Shown: positions 1 through 9,600 of the stretch, piece by piece
How the letters are laid out: each line of letters starts with the position of its first letter
Numbering within the stretch: the stretch's first letter is position 1
From: Paramacrobiotus metropolitanus
Lineage: Eukaryota > Tardigrada > Eutardigrada > Parachela > Macrobiotidae
Direction of reading: 5' to 3'
NCBI RefSeq assembly: GCF_019649055.1
Contig: NW_026570274.1
Location: 868,001 to 932,000, forward strand
Length of the DNA: 64,000 bases
Made by a program: the position numbers and the translations under genes
The notes under the pieces: generated by a model
Seen by the model: only the letters and a program-made list of their open reading frames with translations
Databases searched by the model: none
Told to the model about the DNA's origin: nothing

Positions 1-1003
1 CTCTCTACGGTGATCTTGGGTGGAGACGTACCGCGTATGGTAACTTGAACTGCTGTTGTACCGTCAGCGTTGTATACCGTAACAAGAAACCTGTCGCCGG
101 GTATCACCGACTTTCTCATCGAATCGGAAAGGTCCTGTGAAAAAGGTACACTCATGCTTCTCTCCCGTAAACGCGGCGTACTGTTCACCGCTGCTGACGA
201 AGACCTTTCGGTACCGTCCAATTTATCCGAGGAAGAATTGGTAAAGCGACGTTTACGTAATGCCGGTTTTGTAATGGCCGAACGCTGTGTTAGTGGCACA
301 GGAAGCTCAGAACTTTCCAACGAGATCTCCGATACAGGGGCGCTGTTCCGGTCCTGTCTGTCATTTCGTAATTTCATCCCTTCTTTAGGATCTTCGGAAT
401 CCACTCTGTCCGCCGAAGGACTGGAAAAGCGACGCTTACGAGATGCGGCCGATTTTGTACCGGTTGAGCGCTTCGCTGACGTCAGTGGCACAGGCAGCTC
501 GGAACTCCGCGATGAATCCTCTGATGCATGTTTGTTCTGCCTGTGCTGAGCGTTATTCCGCAGTTTCGTGCTTTCTTTTAGGTCTTTGGGATGCAGTCCG
601 ATGGCACGCTTTTTATCGCTCTCTTCCCACACGCCGTCTATTCGTTCTCCCAGCTTCGTCATGGCATTGCCCTGATACGGGCGATAGTAGAGATATTTCT
701 TCGGCAACCGACCATGAAGATAATCCTGTCGGTCTGACGATCGTGCATTCCATTTCGCCATATCATGCAGGGATATTTATTGTTTTTATTTCCACCCAAC
801 AGATGTCGCAGAGCATCGTTGCGCTTCCCTTTTCCGATCGATTTGTCGCAGTATGGGCAAAACCAAGCTCTACTTTGTCGCCTGCCCGTTCCTTGGTGTG
901 AGGTATTCTTCGAACGTTCGGAGTCCGACTGTCGTACGGAATCACCATGGGTTGGCGTGCGACTGGAAGCGGATCGACGGTTTTTCTTGTCTTTCTTACA
1001 CAT
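1..1003 (-). pseudogene. Decayed copy of the zinc-finger gene at 3701-4912, truncated by the window edge
   Basis: The start (ATG at 1001-1003, beginning MCKKDKK) and the first ~85 codons match the intact paralog at 3701-4912: a basic Ser/Arg-rich N-terminus, then a CPYC zinc-finger-like segment. Two lesions are visible. Near position 740 one base is missing relative to the paralog, so the frame shifts and the rest of the protein is no longer read in phase, although the DNA still aligns to position 1. The second finger histidine is also replaced, with GGNK here and GGHR in the paralog. The DNA continues to match downstream of the shift, so this is a frame-broken duplicate rather than a different gene. 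Its 3' end lies outside the window. No function is assigned. Confidence 0.7.
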
Positions 1004-1560
1004 GGCGTTTGCCTGAAAACTGATACATATTATGCTTCACGAAAAACAGCATCCATCAAAAACTGCGTAAAGCAGGTTTTCTCTAAATTCGCACTTTATT
1101 AAGCTCAAAAAGCCTGGAAGAACCTACAGTTAGGTATACACAACCGAGCAAAAATTGAAGGTCGTAGCATATTTCTTGCAGACTTACAGTCCACAAATCC
1201 ACTTCTCGAGACACGATATTGGATTGGAATGGCCTCTCGCTTTTGGAGTTGGATCCGGAATGAAATCGAAAGTCATCTGAAAAACAAGGTTAAATTTAGA
1301 CAGCTAAATCGTAAGAGCGTTTGAGGATGGCCTATAGCCTAGTTTAATCTCGCCGTCATGAGCTTTCGTTCCAGGGTCACGGTGTACACTGTATCCGCCT
1401 AGTACGGCGATCAGGCATAGCAATGCCCCAGTATCATGATTTTCTGCTGGAGTATCAGTTGTTTTGTCTACTTTTATTATATGTTTTCTCCCATTTATTC
1501 CCTTTTATGAAAAAAAACTATTTTTTAGGGACACCCCTGTTCCCCCATATTGTAGATGTA
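1..1560. repeat. Segmental duplication, copy 1 (partner 3893-5483)
   Basis: About 1.55 kb of direct repeat with the block at 3893-5483, offset by roughly 3.9 kb. It covers the zinc-finger gene body plus about 550 bp upstream of its start codon. Recognisable shared landmarks include CCTGGAAGAACCTACAGTTA, CGCCTAGTACGGCG and the end motif TTTAGGGACACCCC. The copies differ by many substitutions and small indels, so the duplication is not recent. Confidence 0.8.
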
Positions 1561-3700
1561 TAGGGTAATCCTATACAAAGTAGTGACAAGTACATAAGTA
1601 GCACTAACTATAATACCAGGCAGCAGCAGCAGCTTTTTCCAACCGCAGCTTGTCATTGCAAGCTCCGGATGGCATCAAAAAGTGACCAGATGGCGCCGCA
1701 CAGTGGAAAACCGGGCACGTAATCGTATTTACGAAAGGTATCGCTTCGCCCACATAAAAATTCATCACAAGATTCGATGGCTGCTGTTTTCGTTTAATGG
1801 TGGCCGGTGGAAATGCATATTACAAAAATCGAACGTAACTGCTAAAACGAAAGTTTACTATGTCCTCTGACCTGGTCCTATACCGACAGTTCTATGCCTG
1901 TTCGAACAATTCCACGACAAATACTTTTCATTTTAATCAATAGTTTCATAAATCACCGAAGACCAAGCGGAATCTTAGATAGCTGCTAATGTTGTTGACA
2001 CTTGACACTACTGGCGTTTTAGCCGAAGCCAATTTAAATTCGTTCGGATTACCAACCGGCAGCGGTCCGACCGACCAGCGTCAATATCAATCACCTACCA
2101 GCGTTACCGCTTACTGCTGATTTATAGGTGAGGTACTGGGCTCGTGTACCCGGCCAGTTAACGCTCTCCGGTTAGACAGACATACATTACTTCCGGTCGT
2201 ATCGTCCAGAAATTATAACACAATAATTGTAATTTTCCCTTTTTCGTTTCGCCCGACTCACTTTTGTGAGTCGGGCCCGTGCCTGTGGGAGCAGGTGATG
2301 TTTTAGAGAGCAGCGTCTTAATTACTTTTTAATTACTTTTTATGGCCCCTGCGCGCGGTTTGTGCGCCTGCGCCCCAGATCGGCGGCTTATCGCAAATCA
2401 CGAATTATCTATAGATGTGTAGTCAGATTCTGTTGTCGTAACCCGGCTTCCTTGTCGGCACTAAACAGATGAATCCTTATGCGCCTCACACTGGTATTGT
2501 ACTCTGCATTAATTTTGTGGTTCGTTCACCGACATAATTATGCATCACTAAATCCAATGGTAGCTTGGTTCGCTTCGTGGTGGGGAATATTATATTCAAA
2601 GAGAATCTAATTGTCTAATTGTTTATTGTTTTTTACGTTCGACACGTTAGACGACAACTCTACAGCTGTTTCGACATTTCCACCACGTATACGATACTTC
2701 GCAAGTTACAGGTTCGTTCCAACAAACAGTGCTCTAAGTGGTGTAGAAAACGGTGTGTGTTTTCCAAAGAAGCAAATTTCCCGAAATGCTGAATTAATTG
2801 TTATTACAAATAATACCCAGAGGAAACACCACAGCAAAGGTGACCTTTACCTCCCGTGGGATTACCATGTGCGCTAGAAAACGTTATGGGTGCCTAAAAC
2901 GCATCGCGGGAATATTTGTAAATATAGCTATTCATGAGGAAGAAATGGGTGCTGCTATTCATGAGGAAGAAAAGGTGTCGAAAAATCCCAACTTCAGCTT
3001 ATTTTATAAGATCATAATCCTCATATTTTAACTACTTTTTTTGTGAGCGATGCTCGTCTCTGTGTATATTCAGAATGAAAAAAAAGAATATAATGTCGGT
3101 AAATAATAAGCAAATAGGGACAATCACCAAACACCCATTATGAAAAGATTTGCGTTTAAAAAATTGAAAAATATTTGCGTACCGTAATAGGCGGGATAAA
3201 CAACATTCGGAGGGATATGGTTATTTTTTCGGGCGATGGGTAATCGAAAAGATTTAACAAAGATCATCAATTTAGAATTGTTTACAAACTATCTTAATCG
3301 AAATTGTGACATATGTTTTAATGATCATGATAGCTTCCTAGTTTAACATTTTTTTGGTCTTATTCGATTATGCAAGTTTCGTCGACATTTACATCGGGCG
3401 TAGTGAATGTTCCCTATATTCGCGTCCGCGATGCACTGTTTCACTTGAGCTGTCACGAAGTTGTGCGGAAGCTTGGATTACTGAATGTGGGGCCTGGGTT
3501 TCGGCGATAGTGCAGCTAATCGAACGGACAGAATATTTAATGACACCAACATTAAGGATCACGTTAATGCTAATCGAACAACACAGTCTACTAGTTTAAC
3601 AACACTCAGTTATTTAACTTTTCAATTTGAAGTAATATTTGACCAGTTACTTGGTAGGAGTAGTAGATCAAGTGCTACGTCAACAAAGGCATCAGTTTCT
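1561..3700. other. Gene-poor spacer with a GPCR relic and a repeated block
   Basis: I see no intact gene here. The block 2790-2990, containing GTGACCTTTACCTCCCGTGG, resembles 6145-6300 and more weakly 8045-8130. This suggests that the duplicated unit was larger than the zinc-finger gene alone. A GPCR fragment lies at 1950-2030 and is listed separately. Confidence 0.5.
1950..2030 (-). pseudogene. Short relic of the orphan GPCR at 6748-7902
   Basis: About 50 bp (for example GCGGAATCTTAGATAGCTGC) match 7556-7605 inside the intact GPCR with only scattered substitutions. On the minus strand this is the TM2-TM3 loop segment (VNNIS..YLRFR). The flanking sequence does not continue the receptor. It is read as a degraded second copy of the receptor lying downstream of zinc-finger copy 1, matching the zinc-finger then GPCR order of the intact unit. 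Confidence 0.5.
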
Positions 3701-4912
3701 TTACAAGCTCATCAAATAACTCACTGCACGATCTAGAGAGCGATCCCGAGGTGGCGCTTCTGATGACGTTTTTGTTTGTTTTCGCGATCGAAAACCTACA
3801 ACAGCCTCATCTTGCTCCGTTGAACGGCCAGGTGTGTAGTGTACAGCTCCTTCAGTTTCCCATTCGCTTTGGATCTGTATGCCTGCTGACTTCTTCGCTA
3901 CGGTGATCTTCGGTGGAAAAGTACCGCGGACGGTAACTTGGGCTGCTGCAGTACCGTCTGCATTGTATACCGTAACAAGAAAGGTATCGCCCGGCGTCGT
4001 CGACCCTCTGCCCGAATCGTAAAGGTCCTTTGAAAATGCACTTATGTTTTTCTCCGGTAAACCCGGCGTACTGGTTCCTGCGACTGGCGACGACCTTCCG
4101 GCTAGGTCCAGTCTATCCGAGGAAGTACTGGAAAAGCGACGTTTACGTGATGTGGGTTTGGTAACGGCCGCACGCTGTGTTATTGGCACAGGTAGCTCAG
4201 AACTTCCCGACGAGATCTCCGATACGGGGACGCTGTTCCGGTACTGTCTGTCATTCCGTAATTTTATCCCTTCTTTAGGATCTTCGGGATCCAATCTGTC
4301 CGTCGAAGAACTGGAAAAGCGACGCTTACGAGATGCGGCCGATTTTGTACCGGTTGAGCGTTTCGCTGACGTCAGTGGCATAGGCAGCTCAGAACTCTGC
4401 GATGAATTCTCGTACGCTTGTATGTTCTGCCTGTGTTGAGCGTTCTTCCGCAGCTTCGTGCCTTCTTTTAGGTCTATGGGGTGCAGTTCGATGGCATGCT
4501 TTTTCTCGCTCACTTCCCACACTCCGTCTATTCGTCCTCCCAGCTTGGTCATGGCTTCGTCCTGATACAGGCGATAGTAGAGACATTTCTTCGGCAACCG
4601 ACCATGAAGATAATCCTGTCGGTCTGACGGATCGCGCAGTCCATTTCGCCATATCACGCAGGGATATTTATTGTTTCTGTGTCCCCCCAACACATGTCGT
4701 ACAACATTGCTGCGCCTTCCTTTTCCGATCGACTTGTCACAGTATGGGCAAAACCAAGTTTTAGTTTGTCGCCTGTCCGTTCCATGGTGTGAAGTATTCT
4801 TTGAATGTTCTGAGTCTTCTGACAGTTCTGAGTCCGACTGTCGTACGGATGCACCGCGGGTTGGCGTGCGACTGGAAGCGGATCGACGCTTTTCCTTGTC
4901 TTTCTTACACAT
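3701..4912 (-). CDS. Zinc-finger-like nuclear protein with two internal repeats, 403 aa
   Basis: Single-exon ORF of 403 codons plus stop. The ATG at 4910-4912 (MCKKDK) is chosen because the related copy at 1-1003 starts at the same place; an in-frame TTG lies five codons upstream. Residues ~1-45 are Ser/Arg-rich. At ~50-80 comes a zinc-finger-like segment, C-x2-C-x14-H-x4-H, followed by a further cysteine (KYPC). The middle holds two diverged tandem repeats of about 60 residues. Each has KEG.KLR, then SSELP, then RKRRFSS.S.DRLD, and each carries a basic RKRR cluster that could act as a nuclear localisation signal. I cannot name the family. Nucleic-acid binding is an inference from the finger and the basic repeats. 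The gene sits in a 1.6-kb duplicated block. Confidence 0.65.
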   Translation of the reverse strand: MCKKDKEKRRSASSRTPTRGASVRQSDSELSEDSEHSKNTSHHGTDRRQTKTWFCPYCDKSIGKGRRSNVVRHVLGGHRNNKYPCVIWRNGLRDPSDRQDYLHGRLPKKCLYYRLYQDEAMTKLGGRIDGVWEVSEKKHAIELHPIDLKEGTKLRKNAQHRQNIQAYENSSQSSELPMPLTSAKRSTGTKSAASRKRRFSSSSTDRLDPEDPKEGIKLRNDRQYRNSVPVSEISSGSSELPVPITQRAAVTKPTSRKRRFSSTSSDRLDLAGRSSPVAGTSTPGLPEKNISAFSKDLYDSGRGSTTPGDTFLVTVYNADGTAAAQVTVRGTFPPKITVAKKSAGIQIQSEWETEGAVHYTPGRSTEQDEAVVGFRSRKQTKTSSEAPPRDRSLDRAVSYLMSL

Positions 4913-5483
4913 GACGTTTGGCTGCAAACTGACACATGATGATATTATGCTTAACGAAAAACAGCGTTCACTAAAAACTGCGTAAAGCAGGTTCTCTGTA
5001 AAACCGCACTTTAATAAACTTAGAAAGCCTGGAAGAACCTACAGTTATACACAACCGAGCAAAACTAGAAGGTCGCAGCATATTCCTGCAGGCTTACAGC
5101 ACACAAATCCACCTCTCGAGACACAGTATTTGAAATGGAATGGCCTCTCGCGTTTGGAGTTGGATCCGGAATAAAATCGAAAGTCATCTGAAAAACAAGG
5201 TCAAGTCTAGACAGCTAAGACTGCCTAAGAGCGTTTGATGGCTTGTAGTCTAGTTTAATCTCGATGTCATGAGTTTTCGTGCCAGGGTCACGATGCCCAC
5301 TGTATCCGCCTAGTACGGCGGTCAGGCATAGATCTGCCCCTGTTAATGGAAGTTCTGCTGGACTATCAGCGTCTCTGATCTTGGTTTATCCCTTTTAATG
5401 TATTTTCTCCCATTTATTCCCTTTTATGAATAAAAACTGTTATTTAGGGACACCCCCTGTTGCCCCATAGTGTAGATTTATAG
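3893..5483. repeat. Segmental duplication, copy 2 (partner 1-1560)
   Basis: Direct repeat of 1-1560 that carries the intact zinc-finger gene and its upstream region. Similarity fades at about 5483, just after TTTAGGGACACCCCCTGTTG. Confidence 0.8.
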
Positions 5484-6747
5484 GATATAAATTATATCCG
5501 TCAAATTATTATTCTGTCATACTTCGCTATTATTATATCATACAGTACAGGTAGCATTCGCATGGTTATCGAGTTGTTTAGTGGTCGAACTTTATCTAAC
5601 AGGTGCGCGATTTTTATTGCTGTTGTGGTAATGCATTTGTCGTAATCGAACAGTTCTTCGTGTTCCTCTTTGGCTCTATGGGACGGTATTTTATAATGCA
5701 TTTTGGGTTGATCCCGTTAGTAGGTAGTAACTGTGCATACTAATTTGTTTGAAAATATTTGAAAATAAGGCTGCACTACATTAAAGCTGTAAATTTTCTT
5801 GCTTGCCGAGTGAAGCAGCTTGTAAAAAATATTTAGTTATCCACGTTCAACTAATAACTTTTTTTTCTAACTGTTTTACTCGGATTGAAAGCATCCGAGT
5901 GCACCTTTCCGCGGATATTTTATTGGATACTTAAACCGTACTTTTACAGTAATTTATTTAATCCGGCAGGCCTCGATAAAAATATTACGTTATGTTACTG
6001 CAAAGTGAAAACGGTATATCTTATCAGTATTGTGTGGATAAAGACGATTGGTCTTTGACAATTTCGTTTTTCGAAATAGGGAGATGAAACAAAATTAACA
6101 AATTGTATGAATGTATGTCGGATTTTTGATGCTTTTAACCAGAGTAATACAACACTGGGAACGACCTTTACTTCCCCGAGGGAATAACGTGTGCGTTCGA
6201 AAGCGTGAGGAGTGCCCTATGTGCACAGCGGAAATATTCAAGAATAAAGGATAGTTTGCGACTCATGAAGAAGAAAACGAGAAAAGGTGTTTCCATTAAA
6301 CGTCCCACGATAACCCATTCCATAAGAACATGGTGGTACAATAATAAAATCTAGGTTGTTCAGCAGCAGCCAGTAAACAAGGACAATCTTCAAACGCTCA
6401 TCAAAAGCTTAGTAATTTTAGCCTTGGTGAACTGCACTGCACAGTAAAAATCGATCAGTTTAACCAATGCAATAAATAAACAAAATTTAGGTTGATATGA
6501 GTATATTTGGACCGATGCCTAGTCAAAGACCACCGAACAAATTACAAATGTAGACGCAAGTAATAACTATTTATTGTACATAAATCTTTGGAATATCACG
6601 ATCATTCTGGGCGTTGCACGTACTCCTCGGCATCTAAAAACGTCCGATATGGTTCGGTGTCGATAATTTTTTCTTTTAGGAATATTCTGATAAGGTCGAT
6701 ATTTGTTCTTTTCTTGGACTGTGCGAAAATAATACGATATTTGTCCA
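5484..6747. other. Spacer between the zinc-finger gene and the GPCR
   Basis: I see no convincing gene. The block 6145-6300, with ACGACCTTTACTTCCCCGAG, is a diverged copy of 2790-2990. The GPCR poly(A) signal lies at 6570-6575. Confidence 0.5.
6570..6575 (-). terminator. Candidate poly(A) signal of the GPCR
   Basis: TTTATT on the plus strand is AATAAA on the minus strand. It lies about 170 bp past the GPCR stop codon and is the nearest canonical hexamer I found. Confidence 0.4.
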
Positions 6748-7902
6748 TCATATATCGCCTTGTCTGCTTTCTCGAGGATTGTTGTAAGAGTACAAATGAC
6801 GAATTTGGCGGACCGAGTTAACGGCTGCATAGCGCCACTGCTTAGAAGATAGCATACATAACAATGGATTCATTGTGCAGTCCAGTGAGAACAGATAATT
6901 AACAATCGCCAGTGTCCTCACATCCAGAAAGCTGGCGGTCATCATGAAGGAGTAGATGACATGACCCGGAGTCCAGAAAAGAAGCGAGTTGATAAACAGG
7001 ATGGTCAGGACCGTAAAATGACGATTTCTTTTCTGCCACCGGCTTCCTTCGGGAATATGCGGTTGTATTTTAGAATTATCTGCCACAACACTAATATCTA
7101 CGGTGCGTGTTACGGAATGTGAGTTATATTGTGAGACTTCGGCCTTGTGGACCGGCCGCATAACAATATCGTCCCGTGTTTTCCTTAAAATCTTTACTTT
7201 CCAGAACACGATGGGATAGATGATAGTAACAAGCATTTGAGGGATCGGATGAGTCAGATAGCCGTACAAGGCACGATATAGTGTATCGTAACCGAAGTTG
7301 TAGATGCAAAGATGTGCAAGGCCGGGAGTACGGGCGCGGCAGTCGTGATCGACAAAAACCGGGAGGGACAGCGCATTAATGACAACGACCACAGCAATGA
7401 TTAAACCAGCGGCTAGTTTGCGCGTGTGCCGCGTTCGGTAGGAAAACGGAAAGGTCACGGCCCACAGACGGTTCAGGCTGATGAGCACGTGTACCGTTAC
7501 AATGCACGCGCTTGTAATCTGAGCACAGTATAAATTAAACAAGCACATAAACTCGCCGAAAACCCAACGGAATCTTAGGTAGTTGCTGATGTTGTTGACG
7601 CTGCTGGTGCTCGACTTGATGAGGTCCAATAAAGACAATGTCAAAAGATAACTGTTGAATGGCGTTCGGAGTTGCGGGGATCGGGCATAAACCAGCACGA
7701 TAAAACTGTTACTCATGTAACTAAATATGGCTAAGGCCATATATAAGTAGCCCACAAAAAGAGTACTGGGCTGAACTCTTGGTGGAGCCACCAAGGATGC
7801 GTTGGACAAAGTGCTCTCGTTGGCGCCGGATATATTGGAGAAATATCCGCTAAGCTGGGAAACATTGTATATCAGATGCGCCATGATGCCGGTCACAAAC
7901 AA
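6748..7902 (-). CDS. Orphan class A (rhodopsin-like) G protein-coupled receptor, 384 aa
   Basis: Intronless ORF encoding a plasma-membrane receptor. The N-terminus (~1-48) is extracellular with four N-glycosylation sequons (N13, N23, N28, N34). Seven hydrophobic segments lie at about 49-72, 82-104, 118-141, 163-184, 217-238, 296-320 and 327-350. Cys120 at the top of TM3 can pair with a cysteine of the second extracellular loop (Cys188 or Cys199). The TM3 DRY motif is replaced by NRLWAV (144-149), and the TM7 NPxxY is NPLLC (345-349), so both activation motifs are altered. FWTPGH in TM6 replaces the usual CWxP. The ligand is unknown; the changes suggest a lineage-specific orphan group. Fragments of related receptors occur at 1950-2030 and 44050-44692. 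A second in-frame Met (residue 7) could also serve as the start. Confidence 0.85.
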   Translation of the reverse strand: MFVTGIMAHLIYNVSQLSGYFSNISGANESTLSNASLVAPPRVQPSTLFVGYLYMALAIFSYMSNSFIVLVYARSPQLRTPFNSYLLTLSLLDLIKSSTSSVNNISNYLRFRWVFGEFMCLFNLYCAQITSACIVTVHVLISLNRLWAVTFPFSYRTRHTRKLAAGLIIAVVVVINALSLPVFVDHDCRARTPGLAHLCIYNFGYDTLYRALYGYLTHPIPQMLVTIIYPIVFWKVKILRKTRDDIVMRPVHKAEVSQYNSHSVTRTVDISVVADNSKIQPHIPEGSRWQKRNRHFTVLTILFINSLLFWTPGHVIYSFMMTASFLDVRTLAIVNYLFSLDCTMNPLLCMLSSKQWRYAAVNSVRQIRHLYSYNNPRESRQGDI

Positions 7903-9149
7903 ATTCTTATAACAAATATCCTACTCGTAGATTTTTATTTGGTAAACGCAGAGTGGCGCGCGTAACGTAGTCATGCGATTCCGCGCAAGAACGATGCAGC
8001 AAAAATTAGAGATTTTCAATCGCGCGTTAGCTGAAACGTGAACATGAGTTATTATGAGTGACCTTCACCTCAGGTAGGAAATGTCTGCTAAAGGCTTTGT
8101 AGCGGAAATGCTGTCTACGCGACGTGAAGAAATCATAAGGGAGTAAATCACAATTTTTATAATGGGAGCAGCAGGTGTCATATTTTTACAGTTTATCATG
8201 AGTTAAGAGTGGGACGACCTCGGGTGAGTGCAGCACCACGTTTTGATTGACATAGAAATACGACAATATTTTGAAGAAGATGGCTGCCCCTAGTGCCTGC
8301 TATATGACTGACGTTCTCCCAAAGGGATATGTGGGACGGATTTTCGAATTGCTTGGATTCCTTGTCCATGATTACGCAGATTTCTTGGAAGTCAAAAGAA
8401 TTGCCGGTATTATCGTACAAACAAACATCGATATCACTTGCTCCCTCAACTACAGGCCCCAAGGGGAACTCTTGTTACAATCTGCAGAAGACAGTGCGGC
8501 GCGATTATAATACCCGAATGCTGCACATCTCTTTGACCTTTAGATAGGTTGCACAATTCTGTGGAAGCTGAGGAGACTCGAGGTGCGTCAGCATAAATCT
8601 CCGTGGATACCTTGAAGACGTTTAGCAGACTTTGAAAAGAAAATGTAGCTGACAGTAAATTAAGCACATAAACGGCGACTGCGTATTATATATATGAATG
8701 GCGTGAACGTCAAGCAGGGGCGGCAGAGGATTTCCCTCCTGCAATATTTACGGAATTTGTGAATAACACCCAGGTGCACGTCATCCAGGTTTGATATCCC
8801 ACTTAATTTAAATGATTATTAAACGCCCTGAACGATTCCTCCACCTAATTCGTCAAAACCGTGCCGAACCCTGATGTCTTTGTGGGCATAATTCGCAGTA
8901 CTAAAAGTATAAGCTGTGGATCGGCAGGATAAACCTGGACTATGTATTGATTTAGTGAAATACAATGCTCTGTTCATCTGCTGGCTGAATTAAGCGTTAG
9001 CAAGGAGCAGTTACAGTAATTAACAGGAAAATTTGAAGATGAAAGTGAATGACTGTACCATTTGTACAGCAGCCTACAGACTGTACTGTACAAGGATGTC
9101 AACTCTAGTGTAGGTAGTGCCATGCACAGTCTTTGTTAATCTTGTAAAA

Positions 9150-9195
9150 AAACTAACAAATTAACTAACTAACAAGCTAACTAACTAACAAGCTA
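9150..9195. repeat. Short direct repeat of CTAACTAACAAG type
   Basis: Two to three imperfect copies of ACTAACTAACAAGCTA in tandem. A simple microsatellite-like feature with no evident role. Confidence 0.6.
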
Positions 9196-9476
9196 CAGCC
9201 GTCAGAATAACAATAGTGCAAGTGCGGGAAAATTGCTTGCCAGTCAAATTCTACTCTACTCTAAACATTAAAAACCCAACTAAATTCTCTATCCACCCGT
9301 GTATTAAGAGGTAAAATGTTTAGCACACCAGTCAGTTCGCAAATTTTCCGGCTCATAAAATGCAGAAGTTCGTTTGAAGTCGCGCAAAACATTTACGTGT
9401 GCTGTGTGCAATATTCTAGTGTGTGTAATGTAGGGAAGAATTCTGTAGTTTGCATACTGGCACAAAAGACGCCAAA

Positions 9477-9482
9477 TTTATT
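9477..9482 (-). terminator. Candidate poly(A) signal of the cathepsin B-like gene
   Basis: AATAAA on the minus strand, about 120 bp past the stop codon at 9601-9603. Confidence 0.45.
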
Positions 9483-9600
9483 AATTCACAGCTAGCATTT
9501 CCCTGTAATTCTAATTCAGCGGAAATTCAGTAATTCAGCGGAAATTAAAGTTCAAGTACGCGAAATTATTAACATCGATTCCTTTTCAGTATGCAAACTT

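Larger units (their letters stand above)
7903..9600. other. Spacer upstream of the GPCR and downstream of the cathepsin gene
   Basis: I see no gene. It holds a TACTCGTA octamer at 7923-7930, a weak third copy of the 2790-2990 block at 8045-8130, and a short direct repeat at 9150-9195. Confidence 0.45.
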
